Source: Aurantimonas marianensis
GTDB lineage: Bacteria > Pseudomonadota > Alphaproteobacteria > Rhizobiales > Rhizobiaceae
NCBI RefSeq assembly: GCF_024195285.1
Contig: NZ_JALHBS010000047.1
Coordinates: 1-42,299 of the forward strand
Reading direction: 5' to 3'
Length of the DNA stretch: 42,299 nucleotides
Shown: piece by piece, positions 18,138-26,831 of the stretch
How the letters are laid out: every line of letters begins with the position of its first letter
Numbering within the stretch: position 1 is the first letter of the stretch
Translations under genes and position numbers: made by a program
Notes under the pieces: generated by a model
Told to the model about the DNA's origin: nothing
The model's database searches: none
The model's input: only the letters and a program-made list of their open reading frames with translations

Positions 18138-21100
18138 TCAAGCGGGTTCGATCCGGCAAAGCGACGCCTTCGATTCCTGCATGAAGGTGACGACATCGTA
18201 GCCGTAGGTCATCGCCGTGTTGGCGGCTTCGCCGATGACATAGGGCACGGTGCCCTCCGGATAGCGCTCGGCGATGCTTTCGCCCATCCACATGCCGGCG
18301 AAATGGAAAGGCAGAAAGACCGTCCCTTCTTCGACCCGATTGGTCAGCATCGCGGCGACGCGGATGCGGGCACCCTCCGGTGTCGCGACCCAGACCGCGG
18401 CACCATCGGAAATCCCGGCGCGCGCCGCATCGGCATGGTTGATCTCGGCGAACATCTCCTGCTGGAATTCGGCGAGCCACTTGTTCGAGCGGGTCTCGTC
18501 GCCGCCCCCCTCGAACTCGACCAGCCGGCCGCTGGTCAATACCAGCGGAAACTGGACGCTGTGATCGTTCTTCTGGACCGACCAATAGGCCGTCGGCAGC
18601 CGGAAATCGGTGCGGTCGTCATAGGTCCGGTATTTCGGGAGCAGGTCGCGACGCGGCGTGTAAAGTGGCTCACGGTGGATGGGAACCTCGTCCGGAAACG
18701 TCCACACCACCGCCCGCGCCTTGCCGTTGCCGAAAGGGGCGAGACCGTTCTTGATCGCCACCCGCTGCAGACCACCGGACAGATCCGTTTTCCAGTTGAT
18801 GCGCAGTATCTTGTCCCGAAGGGCGTGGGTCTCCGAGAGTTCCTTCTGGTCGCTATCGTTTTCCTTGCCTCCGCTGAACTCGGCCTCGCCGATCTCGGCG
18901 TTCTCGTCGCCAGCGCCGGCCTGTTTCGCCGAACCCTCGTCGCGCTTCTCCTCCTTCTTGTGAGCAAGATAAGCGGCGATCGCGGTCTGTGCCTTGGCGG
19001 ACATGTCGGGGAACTGCCGCCGGACCCGATTTTCGACCATAGCCTCGGCGGTCGCCTCGGCTTGCGGCTGTTCCGGCTCGTCCATCCGCGATAACAGCTG
19101 TCGGGCCTCGCCATCGCTCGCTTCCAGCAACGCGGGATGGTAGCTGCCCATGCCGATCGATGCCATGACGAGCTGCTCCCGCGGCGTGAGCTCACCCAGA
19201 TATCCGAGCTGGTCCAACACGGCGACGGTCATCTCGGGATAACCGTCCCGGATCGGCGATCCTTTGGGATAGCTGTCCTCGGCAAGCAGGCTCTTGCCGT
19301 CGCGCTCGACGCCCCACCGGGCGCGGAACGGCAGCCCGCCTTCGGCGACGGACTTCGACTGGTCATAAAGGATCGGCGTGCCGGGATGCTTCATCTCCGG
19401 CGTTCCCCAGCAGGGCCAGGGAAGGCCGTAATATTCACCCTTCACCGGGCCGCTCATCCCCATCAGGGTGGTCGGGTGGAACAGCTCCTGGTTCTGCATG
19501 TGCAGTTTGAGCCGCTCGGGGCTCTGGCCGGTGTAGCCGATGGTCCACATTCCCCGATTGATCTCGCGCAGGATGTCTTCGGCAACCGGCTCGCCATTCT
19601 CGACGCCGATGTGTTTCAGCAATTGATCGGCAAAACCCAGCTTTTCAGCGAAGAGCCGCGCGATTTCGTAGTCGGACTTCGCCTCGAACAGCGGATCCAC
19701 GACCTTTTCGCGCCATTGCAGCGACCGGTTGGAATTGGTGACCGATCCGGCGCATTCCATGGTCGACCCGGCGGGAAGAAGGTAGACGCCGTCGGTGCGC
19801 TCACCCATGACCGCGGAGACCGTCGGTACCGGATCGACGATGACCAGGAGGTCCAGCTTCTCCAAGCCTTTCTTCAGGTCCGGCCCACGGGTCTGGGAGT
19901 TCGGCGCGTGTCCCCAGAAGATCATGGCACTGAGGGGGTTGGGCTGCTGGATGTTGTCGGCGGCCTCGAGCACGCCATCGAACCAGCGCGAGACGGGCAT
20001 GCCCTTCCGCTCCATCAGCTCCTTCGAAGCGAACCGGTCCCGGACCCACTCATAGGGGAGATCCCAGACCCTGGCCCAGTGTTTCCATGCGTCTTCGCTC
20101 AGGCCGTAATAGCCGGGCAGGTTGTCGCAGACGACGCCAAGATCCGTGGCGCCCTGGACGTTGTCGTGTCCGCGAAAGATGTTCGCCCCACCGCCGGACT
20201 TGCCGATGTTGCCCAGCGCCAGCTGGAAGATGGATGCGGCGCGCGTCTTGTTGTTGCCGATCGTCGACTGCGTCAGGCCCATGCACCAGATCAAGGTTCC
20301 CGGGCGATTCCGGGCGACGATCGCCGCGACGCGGCGGATCTGGTCCTCCGGAATGCCGGTGATGTCGGCCACGACATCGAGCGGATAGTTTGCGACTTCC
20401 TTGCGGATGTCCTCGAATCCGAACACGCGCTGCTTGATGTATTCGACGTCCTCCCATCCCTGCTCGAGAATATAATTCAGAACGCCCCACAAAAATGCCA
20501 CGTCCGTGCCCGGCCGGATGCGCACATACTCGTCGGCATGAGCGGCGGTGCGGGTGAAACGGGGATCGACGACGATGAACCTGGCGCCGTTCTCCTTGGC
20601 CCGCAGCAGATGCTGCATGGAAACGGGATGTGCCTCGGCGGGATTGCCGCCAAGCAGGAAGATGGATTTGGAATTGTGGATGTCGTTGAAGGTGTTGGTC
20701 ATGGCGCCGTAGCCATAGGTGTTGGCGACGCCGGCGACGGTGGTCGAATGACAGATACGGGCCTGATGATCGGTGTTGTTGGAGCCCCACAAGGCGGCGA
20801 ACTTGCGGTGCAGATAGGCCATCTCGTTGGAAAACTTCGCCGACCCGAGCCAGTAGACCGAGTCCGGCCCTTTCGTCTCGCGAATTTCCAGCAGCCGATC
20901 GCCGATCTCCTCGATCGCCTGCTCCCAACTCACCCGAACCCACTTGCCGTTTTCGAGCTTGGTCGGATATTTCAAGCGTCGCTCGCCGATGGCCAGCTCT
21001 CGGGTCGCCGCGCCCTTGGCGCAATGGGTGCCGAGATTGATCGGACTTTCGAAAGCTGGCTCCTGCCCGATCCAGACGCCGTTCTGGACTTCCGCCCAGA

Positions 21101-21341
21101 TGGAGCAGCCCACGGCGCAAAACGGACAGATGGTCTTCTTGACCTGCGTGCCGGTTTCCTGAGCGGGTTGATCGGCAGTCCGCGCGCTTACGATTCCGCT
21201 GCGCAGGGCGCTCGCTCCGGCAAGGCCTACGACGGCCAACCCCGAGTTCCGCAGGAAGCTGCGACGGGAAACCGTCGCGGCGCCAGACCTCGGCGTGTTG
21301 CGGCAAGGGCTGCCGGCGGCGGAAGCTTTTTTCTGTAGCAC
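18138..21341 (-). CDS. fdoG: Formate dehydrogenase catalytic (alpha) subunit, FDH-N/O type
   Basis: This molybdenum or tungsten bis-MGD enzyme oxidises formate to CO2. The 1067-residue protein has a twin-arginine signal (SRRSFL at 25-30, then a hydrophobic stretch), so it acts in the periplasm. A [4Fe-4S] site uses Cys72, 75, 79 and 107. The active-site segment QARICHSTTVAG has Cys197-His198, where E. coli FdnG has selenocysteine, so no SelB machinery is needed. FdoG-like blocks continue to the C-terminal ISDGAAVWVATPEGARIRV. A charged, low-complexity insert lies near 790-840. It is followed closely by the beta and gamma subunit genes. Confidence 0.96.
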   Translation of the reverse strand: MLQKKASAAGSPCRNTPRSGAATVSRRSFLRNSGLAVVGLAGASALRSGIVSARTADQPAQETGTQVKKTICPFCAVGCSIWAEVQNGVWIGQEPAFESPINLGTHCAKGAATRELAIGERRLKYPTKLENGKWVRVSWEQAIEEIGDRLLEIRETKGPDSVYWLGSAKFSNEMAYLHRKFAALWGSNNTDHQARICHSTTVAGVANTYGYGAMTNTFNDIHNSKSIFLLGGNPAEAHPVSMQHLLRAKENGARFIVVDPRFTRTAAHADEYVRIRPGTDVAFLWGVLNYILEQGWEDVEYIKQRVFGFEDIRKEVANYPLDVVADITGIPEDQIRRVAAIVARNRPGTLIWCMGLTQSTIGNNKTRAASIFQLALGNIGKSGGGANIFRGHDNVQGATDLGVVCDNLPGYYGLSEDAWKHWARVWDLPYEWVRDRFASKELMERKGMPVSRWFDGVLEAADNIQQPNPLSAMIFWGHAPNSQTRGPDLKKGLEKLDLLVIVDPVPTVSAVMGERTDGVYLLPAGSTMECAGSVTNSNRSLQWREKVVDPLFEAKSDYEIARLFAEKLGFADQLLKHIGVENGEPVAEDILREINRGMWTIGYTGQSPERLKLHMQNQELFHPTTLMGMSGPVKGEYYGLPWPCWGTPEMKHPGTPILYDQSKSVAEGGLPFRARWGVERDGKSLLAEDSYPKGSPIRDGYPEMTVAVLDQLGYLGELTPREQLVMASIGMGSYHPALLEASDGEARQLLSRMDEPEQPQAEATAEAMVENRVRRQFPDMSAKAQTAIAAYLAHKKEEKRDEGSAKQAGAGDENAEIGEAEFSGGKENDSDQKELSETHALRDKILRINWKTDLSGGLQRVAIKNGLAPFGNGKARAVVWTFPDEVPIHREPLYTPRRDLLPKYRTYDDRTDFRLPTAYWSVQKNDHSVQFPLVLTSGRLVEFEGGGDETRSNKWLAEFQQEMFAEINHADAARAGISDGAAVWVATPEGARIRVAAMLTNRVEEGTVFLPFHFAGMWMGESIAERYPEGTVPYVIGEAANTAMTYGYDVVTFMQESKASLCRIEPA

Positions 21342-21365
21342 GGTAACGATCCCTGGACTGGCGCC

Positions 21366-21581
21366 TCAGAAGCGCGACAGCTCGTAATAGCGGCGGATAT
21401 GGCCGTTCTCCCGATACCCTTCCTCGCTTTCGACGCCGCGCGGCTCGTCCGCCACGGCGTCCGCTCCGACGAGGAGACTGCCCACGACCAAGCCGCTCCC
21501 CGAGATGCCGCGCAGGAAGGCGCGGCGCCCTCGTGAAACGGGAACGATGCTGCTGCGATTGTCAGCCGGATTTTTCTTCAT
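21366..21581 (-). CDS. Formate dehydrogenase region TAT-target small protein
   Basis: This 71-residue protein typically sits directly before fdoG-type genes and carries a twin-arginine leader. The leader reads SRGRRAFLRGISGSGLVVGS, and the mature tail ends with GHIRRYYELSRF, matching the small 'formate dehydrogenase region TAT target' family. Its role is unknown; a chaperone or assembly function at the TAT export step has been assumed. The ATG at 21581 follows ggaggtcggg; an in-frame ATG at 21593 is too close to that site to use it. It is the first gene of the operon, 24 bases before fdoG. Confidence 0.82.
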   Translation of the reverse strand: MKKNPADNRSSIVPVSRGRRAFLRGISGSGLVVGSLLVGADAVADEPRGVESEEGYRENGHIRRYYELSRF

Positions 21582-22013
21582 CCCGACCTCCATTTTCTCC
21601 GTCCAACCCAGCCAGAGATATCGCTCGCCAATCGTTCGTCTAGGTTACCTTTCGAGATGGTAATCGAAATTCCAGACTGCGCGTGGGCCCCGATCTTTGA
21701 TGTGCTCGTCGACGAGCAAAACCCTCGCGGCGGCAGTCTTCGCGGCTCGCACGACCGGCTTTGCAATCGCTTGTTCAGAGACGACCCGTTAGCCGGCACC
21801 ACAAAAACCTCGCCCCCTGGTCCGGGAGGGTCGAAGATCAGCCGATCAGGAGGCACGACAGTCTTGTCACCGGGTGGCGACCGGTGCCCGTCGAATGCGC
21901 GGGCTGAGAGGCCGCGAAGCACGTCAGGGCCGGACGGCGACGCAAAGGGCACTGAGACGCTGGTGAGAGCAAGGATGGCCGGCAGCTACCGTCGTCCAAA
22001 ACATGGAAAGGAT
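21582..22013. other. Upstream region of the formate dehydrogenase operon, no gene seen
   Basis: About 430 bases between the first operon gene and tRNA-Val. Open frames here lack plausible starts or family features. It contains a candidate operator at 21643-21669 and a perfect 16-base palindrome (TGCTCGTCGACGAGCA) at 21703-21718. The operon promoter should be in the part near 21600-21700. Confidence 0.5.
21643..21669. promoter_or_regulatory. Candidate operator upstream of the formate dehydrogenase operon
   Basis: Two adjoining inverted repeats: AGGT-t-ACCT at 21643-21651 and TTTCGA-N8-TCGAAA at 21650-21669. They lie 62-88 bases before the first operon gene, a normal place for an activator or repressor site. 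The binding protein is unknown. Confidence 0.35.
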
Positions 22014-22088
22014 TGGTGGGCGCGACAGGGATTGAACCTGTGACCCCCTCGGTGTGAACGAGGTGCTCTCCCGCTGAGCTACGCGCCC
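22014..22088 (-). tRNA. tRNA-Val (anticodon CAC)
   Basis: The minus strand folds as a full cloverleaf: acceptor GGGCGCG/CGCGCCC, D-arm GCTC-loop-GAGC, anticodon stem CCTCG/CGAGG with loop TTCACAC (anticodon CAC, reading GTG valine codons), a 5-base variable region, and T-arm ACAGG-TTCAATC-CCTGT. The discriminator A and an encoded CCA complete the 75 bases. Confidence 0.97.
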
Positions 22089-22180
22089 CGCCTGGGCGAC
22101 CGTAGCCGCCGGGAAGGTGCCGCGATATAGAGCCGCCGGGCCGTGCTCGTCAATATACGGCATCGCGACGACGCCAGGAT

Positions 22181-22867
22181 TCAGGATAGTCGCGCCGGTG
22201 CGCCGATCAGACGGCCGGCGAGTGCGGCGTCCAGATGCGCGTAGTCGTCGAGAATGAAGCTGGCCCGAGCGCGGGCGTTCGCATCGGGTGCATAGCCGAA
22301 ATCCACCAGGATCGATGGGATACCTGCCGCAACGGCGGCGTCGATGTCGGTCGAGGTGTCGCCTATCATGATCGAGGCATCGCTACGCCCTCCGGCGCGC
22401 TCGATGGTCCCGGTCAAATGCGAGGGATCGGGCTTGCGCCGCGCAAAGGTATCGGACCCGCAGATCGCCGCGAAACGATCGGCGAGGCCGATTTCGGACA
22501 GAAGCAAGCGAGCGAAGCGTTCGTATTTGTTGGTGCAGACAGCGAGCCTGAAGCCGGCCTCAACCAGCCGGTCCATCGCTGCTACAGCGCCGGGAAACGG
22601 CGCCGAGGCGACAGCGATGTTCGCCTCGTAATGCGCCAGAAACCGGGCCGTCTGCTCGTTCAGCTCCTGGTCGGGAAGAGGACGGTCGTCCCGCCGATAG
22701 GCTTCGTCCAGCATGACGCGGGCGCCGTGTCCGGCATAGGGTCGGACCATGTCGAGGGACATCGTCGGCATCCGGGCCGCCGCAAGGCAATGGTTGAGGC
22801 TCGCGGCGTGGTCCGGCGCGGTGTCGACCAGCGTTCCGTCGAGATCGAAGACAGCGACTCGCGCCAT
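22181..22867 (-). CDS. gph: HAD-family phosphoglycolate phosphatase
   Basis: Gph removes phosphate from 2-phosphoglycolate, a product of Rubisco oxygenation or of DNA repair. The 228-residue protein has HAD motif I FDLDGTLVDTAPDH near the start, motif II in LAVCTNK, the lysine in RRKPDP, and motif III/IV in IMIGDTSTDIDAA. Length and the helical cap fit Gph. The ATG at 22867 places motif I at residue 6; upstream in-frame sequence is not protein-like. It is divergent from rpiA, with 169 bases between. A related HAD substrate is possible. Confidence 0.88.
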   Translation of the reverse strand: MARVAVFDLDGTLVDTAPDHAASLNHCLAAARMPTMSLDMVRPYAGHGARVMLDEAYRRDDRPLPDQELNEQTARFLAHYEANIAVASAPFPGAVAAMDRLVEAGFRLAVCTNKYERFARLLLSEIGLADRFAAICGSDTFARRKPDPSHLTGTIERAGGRSDASIMIGDTSTDIDAAVAAGIPSILVDFGYAPDANARARASFILDDYAHLDAALAGRLIGAPARLS

Positions 22868-23036
22868 GAATGAATGCCCCTTTTGCCCTTCCGGTGGCGA
22901 CACATCCATCGCCGGACCCGCAGTCTCTTCGCCCGGCGGGCATCGGGGGTCAACTGGCCGCGCGGCCCCCGGTTGATCGACAGCCAGGCCGAGAAAGGCT
23001 AGAGCAACGGCGTAACCAGGGAGGGACCCGAGGCTG

Positions 23037-23732
23037 ATGACGGACGCGGCGAAACTGAAGACCATGGCGGGTGAGGCGGCGCTTGGCCATGTCGAGGACG
23101 GCATGCGGCTGGGTATCGGCACGGGATCGACGGCCGAGGCCTTCGTCCGGGTGCTTGCCGATCGTGTGCATGCCGGACTTGACGTGGTCGGCGTGACGAC
23201 GTCGGACCGCACCGAAGCGCTTTGTCGTGAACTTGGCGTGCCGACCGCCACGCTGGAGACCGTGCCGCAGCTGGACCTGACCATCGACGGCGCCGATGAA
23301 GTGGACGACCGCCTGCGTCTCATCAAGGGGGGAGGCGGGGCGCTGCTGCGCGAGAAGATCGTCGCGGCCGCCTCCGACCGGATGCTGGTGATCGCCGACG
23401 CTTCCAAGAAAGTCGATACGCTCGGCGCCTTTCCGCTGCCGATCGAAATCAACGGCTTCGGAATGATGGCAACCTATCTCGCCATCCAGAAGGCCGCCGC
23501 CAACCTCGGGCTCGAGGGCGACATGATCCTTCGGCGGCGAGGCGCGGATCCGTTCATCACGGATAGCGGGCACTTGATTCTCGATGCATCTTTTAGCCGC
23601 ATTCCCGATCCAGAAGCGCTTTCGCAGGCGCTGCACCAGGTTCCGGGTGTCGTCGAGCACGGCCTCTTCATCGGTCTGGCGAGCGAGGCGATCCTCGCAT
23701 CCGAAAACGGGATTGAAACGCTGACCGCGTGA
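23037..23732 (+). CDS. rpiA: Ribose-5-phosphate isomerase A
   Basis: RpiA interconverts ribose-5-phosphate and ribulose-5-phosphate in the pentose phosphate pathway. The 231-residue protein has [12 protein letters not shown] (about 22-33), [13 protein letters not shown], the catalytic-region [33 protein letters not shown], and [10 protein letters not shown], in the expected order and length. The gph-rpiA neighbourhood is common in Hyphomicrobiales. The ATG at 23037 is preceded by a purine-rich cgagg. Confidence 0.96.
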   Translation: MTDAAKLKTMAGEAALGHVEDGMRLGIGTGSTAEAFVRVLADRVHAGLDVVGVTTSDRTEALCRELGVPTATLETVPQLDLTIDGADEVDDRLRLIKGGGGALLREKIVAAASDRMLVIADASKKVDTLGAFPLPIEINGFGMMATYLAIQKAAANLGLEGDMILRRRGADPFITDSGHLILDASFSRIPDPEALSQALHQVPGVVEHGLFIGLASEAILASENGIETLTA

Positions 23733-23849
23733 GCTGTGCCGCCAGCGGCCAGCCGCTCTTGCCAGAACCGATTGAAATCCAATACTCAAGCGCCGGATGC
23801 AACAGCGCGGATCGGCGCACGAGAGAAATCGAACGGAGACATAGGTTTC

Positions 23850-24425
23850 ATGATCTTCAGCGAATTGACGCGCCAAACCCGCTCGATGGTCGCGGCCATG
23901 GTCTTGATGCTGCCGGCGACGGCGCTGGCGCAGGAAATCTCGGACTCGCACCTGGCCGCCGCCCGCGTGGCGATCGAGGCCATCGACGCCACGGACCAGT
24001 TCGACAATATTCTTCTCAACGCCGCGACGCAGATCAAGTCCGAACTGATCGGTAACAATCCCGACCGCCAGACCGCGATATCCGATATGGTGGACGAGAA
24101 GGCCCTGGCGCTCGCGCCGCGGCGCGGCGACCTGGAAAACGAAATCGCCCGCGTCTATGCCAAGCTGTTCACCGAGGAGGAGCTGCGGCAGATCGGCGAG
24201 TTTTACAACTCGGAAGCCGGCAAGAAGCTGTTGGCGCAGGGTCCCCTGGCGACGCGCGAGATGCTCGGCGCCGCCGAGGTCTGGAGCAACGGCATCATGC
24301 GGGATCTGCGCGAGAGCGCGATCGAGGGCATACGCCAGATCGCACCGGCCGCGAATGCGGCCCCGGCCGCCGCGGATGCGGCTCCGGCCGCAGCGGCGCC
24401 TGATGCCGCGACCCCGGCTCAGTAA
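23850..24425 (+). CDS. Secreted DUF2059-domain protein
   Basis: The function is unknown. The 191-residue product has a Sec signal (RSMVAAMVLMLPATALAQE, cleavage after ALA near 29). The DUF2059 domain is recognised by the pattern YAKLFTEEELRQIGEFYNSEAGKK near 107-130 followed by a second helix pair. It ends in an alanine/proline-rich tail. The ATG at 23850 is chosen to start the signal peptide, with cggaga upstream. It lies 117 bases after rpiA, as in many relatives, and is followed by a terminator. Confidence 0.85.
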   Translation: MIFSELTRQTRSMVAAMVLMLPATALAQEISDSHLAAARVAIEAIDATDQFDNILLNAATQIKSELIGNNPDRQTAISDMVDEKALALAPRRGDLENEIARVYAKLFTEEELRQIGEFYNSEAGKKLLAQGPLATREMLGAAEVWSNGIMRDLRESAIEGIRQIAPAANAAPAAADAAPAAAAPDAATPAQ

Positions 24426-24482
24426 CAAGGCGGGGCCTTTCCCGGGTTTGATGATAACGGCAACCGACCGATGATGCGAAAG

Positions 24483-24507
24483 GGGTGGTCGTTCGGCCAC
24501 CCTTTTT
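24483..24507 (+). terminator. Intrinsic terminator after the DUF2059 gene
   Basis: The stem GGGTGGTC/GGCCACCC (one G-U pair) with loop gttc is followed by TTTTT at 24503-24507. It separates the rpiA-DUF2059 unit from glutathione reductase. Confidence 0.8.
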
Positions 24508-24607
24508 GCTAACGCCAATGACCAAGGGGGCCGCAGCCGGCGGCATCTCTTCCAGGGCAGGCTGGTGAGGCTCGATCCGGCCAGGTTGCAACAGACGGAA
24601 TCGACGC

Positions 24608-26008
24608 GTGACCCAGACATCCTATGACTACGACCTCTTCGTCATCGGTGGCGGCTCCGGCGGCGTTCGCGCGGCGCGCCTTGCCGCGCAGATGGGCCAT
24701 CGCGTGGCCGTCGCCGAATATGACGACCTCGGCGGAACCTGCGTCAATCGTGGCTGCGTGCCGAAGAAGCTGATGGTCTATGCCGGCGAATACGCCGAAC
24801 ATTTCGAGGACGCGGCCGGCTATGGCTGGACGCTTGGCGACACGTCTTTCGACTGGAACGTTCTGAAGCGGAACCGCGATGCCGAGGTTCGCCGCCTCAA
24901 CGGCATCTACGGGGCCAACCTGGAAAAGGCCGGCGTCGAAGTTCTCCGCGACATCGCGGTTTTCGACGATGCCCACACGATCCGCCTGGTCAATGCCGAT
25001 CGCACGGTCACCGCCGACAAGGTGTTGATCGCCGTCGGCGGCTATCCCAACCCGCATAGGGCGCTGGAGGGGCACGAACTCTGCATCACCTCGGACGCGG
25101 CCTTCGATCTCGCCGAACTGCCGGAGAAGATCATCATTGCCGGCGGCGGCTACATTGCCATCGAGTTCGCATGCATTTTCAACGCCCTCGGCGTCGAGGT
25201 CACGGTGCTTTATCGCGGCATGGAGATCCTGCAGCACTTCGACATGGACGTGCGCCGCCTGCTGCACGCGGAGATCGAGAACAAGGGCATCAAGATCATC
25301 ACGAAGACGATCTTCGAAAAGGTGGAACGCAAGGAGGACGGCAGCCTTCGCGCCGCCTTGTCGAATGGCTCCTTCTGGGAGGGCGACCAGATCATGTTGG
25401 CTCTCGGGCGCTTGCCGAGCACGGAGAAGCTTGGCCTCGACAGGGCAGGCGTGCAAACGGATAGAAAAGGCTGCGTCCTCGTCGACGACCACTTGAAGAC
25501 CAGCGCGGACAACGTCTACGCCCTTGGCGACGTGATCGACCGGGTGCCGCTGACGCCGGTGGCGATCCACGAGGCAATGTGCTTCATCGAAACCGTGTTC
25601 AAGGACAATCCGACCCAGCCGGATTACGTGAACATCCCCACCGCCGTCTTTTCGCATCCGCAGATCGCGACAGTCGGCATGTCGGAAGACGAGGCGGAAA
25701 GAACTCTCGAGAATTTCGACGTCTACAGGACGATCTTCCGGCCGATGCGGAATATTCTGGCTGGCCGCCCGGACCGCATGCTCATCAAGCTGGTGGTGGA
25801 CGCGGCCGACGACACGGTGGTCGGTGCCCATATTCTGGGTCCGGAAGCTGGCGAGATGGCCCAGTTGATCGGCATCGCGATCAAGGCCTGCGTGAAAAAG
25901 GCCCAGTTCGACGCGACCATGGCCGTGCATCCGACGGCGGCCGAGGAACTGGTGACGATGTACGAGCCGACCTACCGGGTGCGCAAGGGCAAGAAGGTCG
26001 CCGCCTGA
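24608..26008 (+). CDS. gor: Glutathione reductase
   Basis: Gor uses NADPH and FAD to reduce glutathione disulfide in the cytosol. The 466-residue flavoprotein has the FAD motif VIGGGSGGVRAARLAA, the redox pair in GGTCVNRGCVPKKLM, the NADPH motif IIAGGGYIAIEFACIFNALG, VYALGDV for FAD, and the C-terminal active-site base in VHPTAAEELVTMY. The HPTxAEE ending and the CVNRGCVPKK form separate it from lipoamide or mercury reductases. It starts with GTG. A GGCT-like gene follows after 30 bases. Confidence 0.95.
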   Translation: MTQTSYDYDLFVIGGGSGGVRAARLAAQMGHRVAVAEYDDLGGTCVNRGCVPKKLMVYAGEYAEHFEDAAGYGWTLGDTSFDWNVLKRNRDAEVRRLNGIYGANLEKAGVEVLRDIAVFDDAHTIRLVNADRTVTADKVLIAVGGYPNPHRALEGHELCITSDAAFDLAELPEKIIIAGGGYIAIEFACIFNALGVEVTVLYRGMEILQHFDMDVRRLLHAEIENKGIKIITKTIFEKVERKEDGSLRAALSNGSFWEGDQIMLALGRLPSTEKLGLDRAGVQTDRKGCVLVDDHLKTSADNVYALGDVIDRVPLTPVAIHEAMCFIETVFKDNPTQPDYVNIPTAVFSHPQIATVGMSEDEAERTLENFDVYRTIFRPMRNILAGRPDRMLIKLVVDAADDTVVGAHILGPEAGEMAQLIGIAIKACVKKAQFDATMAVHPTAAEELVTMYEPTYRVRKGKKVAA

Positions 26009-26038
26009 TCGCCGCCATGACCCGGTAGAGCCGTTTCA

Positions 26039-26674
26039 ATGGACATCCACGAAGATCACCCGGACCTTACGCGGCTGGCGGCCGAGGGGCGAATCGTCGC
26101 CTATTTCGGCTACGGGTCGTTGGTCAACCGGCGCACGCTGCGCACCAAGTTTCTCGGCATTCGCCGTGCCCGTGTCGAGGGCTGGCAGCGGTTCTGGCTG
26201 CCGCGCGAGGCGAGTGCCGCGATGGCGCTGCTATCGGTTCATCCCTCCGACACCGATGCGGTCGAAGGCGTGGTGGTCTACGATCTCGCCGACCACCTGC
26301 CGTCGGTCGATGAGCGCGAGGCGGGTTATAGCCGGCGCATCGTCGATCTCGCACGATTGCAAATCGAGGAGCCGCCGGTCACCGGCGTGCCGCTCTACAT
26401 CTATGAGGCGCATCGCGGCGCCGCGGATGCCAGCGATATGCAGGCGGCTATCCTGCAGAGCTATCTCGACGCGGTCATGCAGGGATTTCATACGCTCTAC
26501 GGTGCGGCCGGACTGCGGCGCTTCGTCGATGAAACGCATGGCTTCGAGACAGCTGTTCTGCGTGACCGGGCAGCGCCGCGTTATCCGCGAGCGGTCAGCC
26601 TGGACCGGGATGAGGCGGATCTTTTTGACCGCCTCGTTGTCGATCGCGGCGCCCGGTTCGTCGATCCGGATTGA
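26039..26674 (+). CDS. Gamma-glutamylcyclotransferase-like protein
   Basis: GGCT-fold proteins remove gamma-glutamyl groups as 5-oxoproline, for example from glutathione or glutathione-derived peptides. The 211-residue protein has the substrate-loop motif AYFGYGSLVNRRTLRT (20-35) and the likely catalytic acid in SVDEREAGYSRR. Its second half is longer than in small GGCT proteins and unrecognised. It sits 30 bases after gor, and both would act on glutathione, which supports the call. The true substrate is not shown. Confidence 0.72.
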   Translation: MDIHEDHPDLTRLAAEGRIVAYFGYGSLVNRRTLRTKFLGIRRARVEGWQRFWLPREASAAMALLSVHPSDTDAVEGVVVYDLADHLPSVDEREAGYSRRIVDLARLQIEEPPVTGVPLYIYEAHRGAADASDMQAAILQSYLDAVMQGFHTLYGAAGLRRFVDETHGFETAVLRDRAAPRYPRAVSLDRDEADLFDRLVVDRGARFVDPD

Positions 26675-26799
26675 ATCCACGGCGAGACAGGCGCCGTGCA
26701 AAGGATGACAAAGCGGCGTAGAAATGTTTAAACGCCGCCGGCGTGTCGGGGCGAGCGAGCCTGTCAGCCGGGATTTCGGATCACGATAAGACAAAAGAC

Positions 26800-26818
26800 G
26801 ACCGGGAAGTGCCCGGTC
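26800..26818 (+). promoter_or_regulatory. Hairpin abutting the aroG ribosome binding site
   Basis: GACCGGG-aagtg-CCCGGTC is a perfect 7-base stem that ends exactly where the AGGAG site (26819-26823) begins. A second stem (GCGGCGT/ACGCCGC, 26713-26738) lies earlier in the same leader. Either could influence translation or transcript stability of the DAHP synthase gene. Confidence 0.4.
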
Positions 26819-26831
26819 AGGAGACATGGTT

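Noticed and set aside
18745..20770. Possible selenocysteine codon in the formate dehydrogenase catalytic gene
   Set aside because: The active-site position is an ordinary cysteine codon (Cys197) and the frame has no internal TGA.
19137..21338. A 733-codon open frame on the plus strand
   Set aside because: It is fully antisense to the formate dehydrogenase catalytic subunit gene. It has no recognisable domain and arises from the high G+C codon pattern.
21657..22013. A remnant fdhD or response-regulator gene upstream of the formate dehydrogenase operon
   Set aside because: A minus-strand stretch reads ARVLLVDEHIKDRG but is bounded by stops within about 50 codons and shows no further family sequence.
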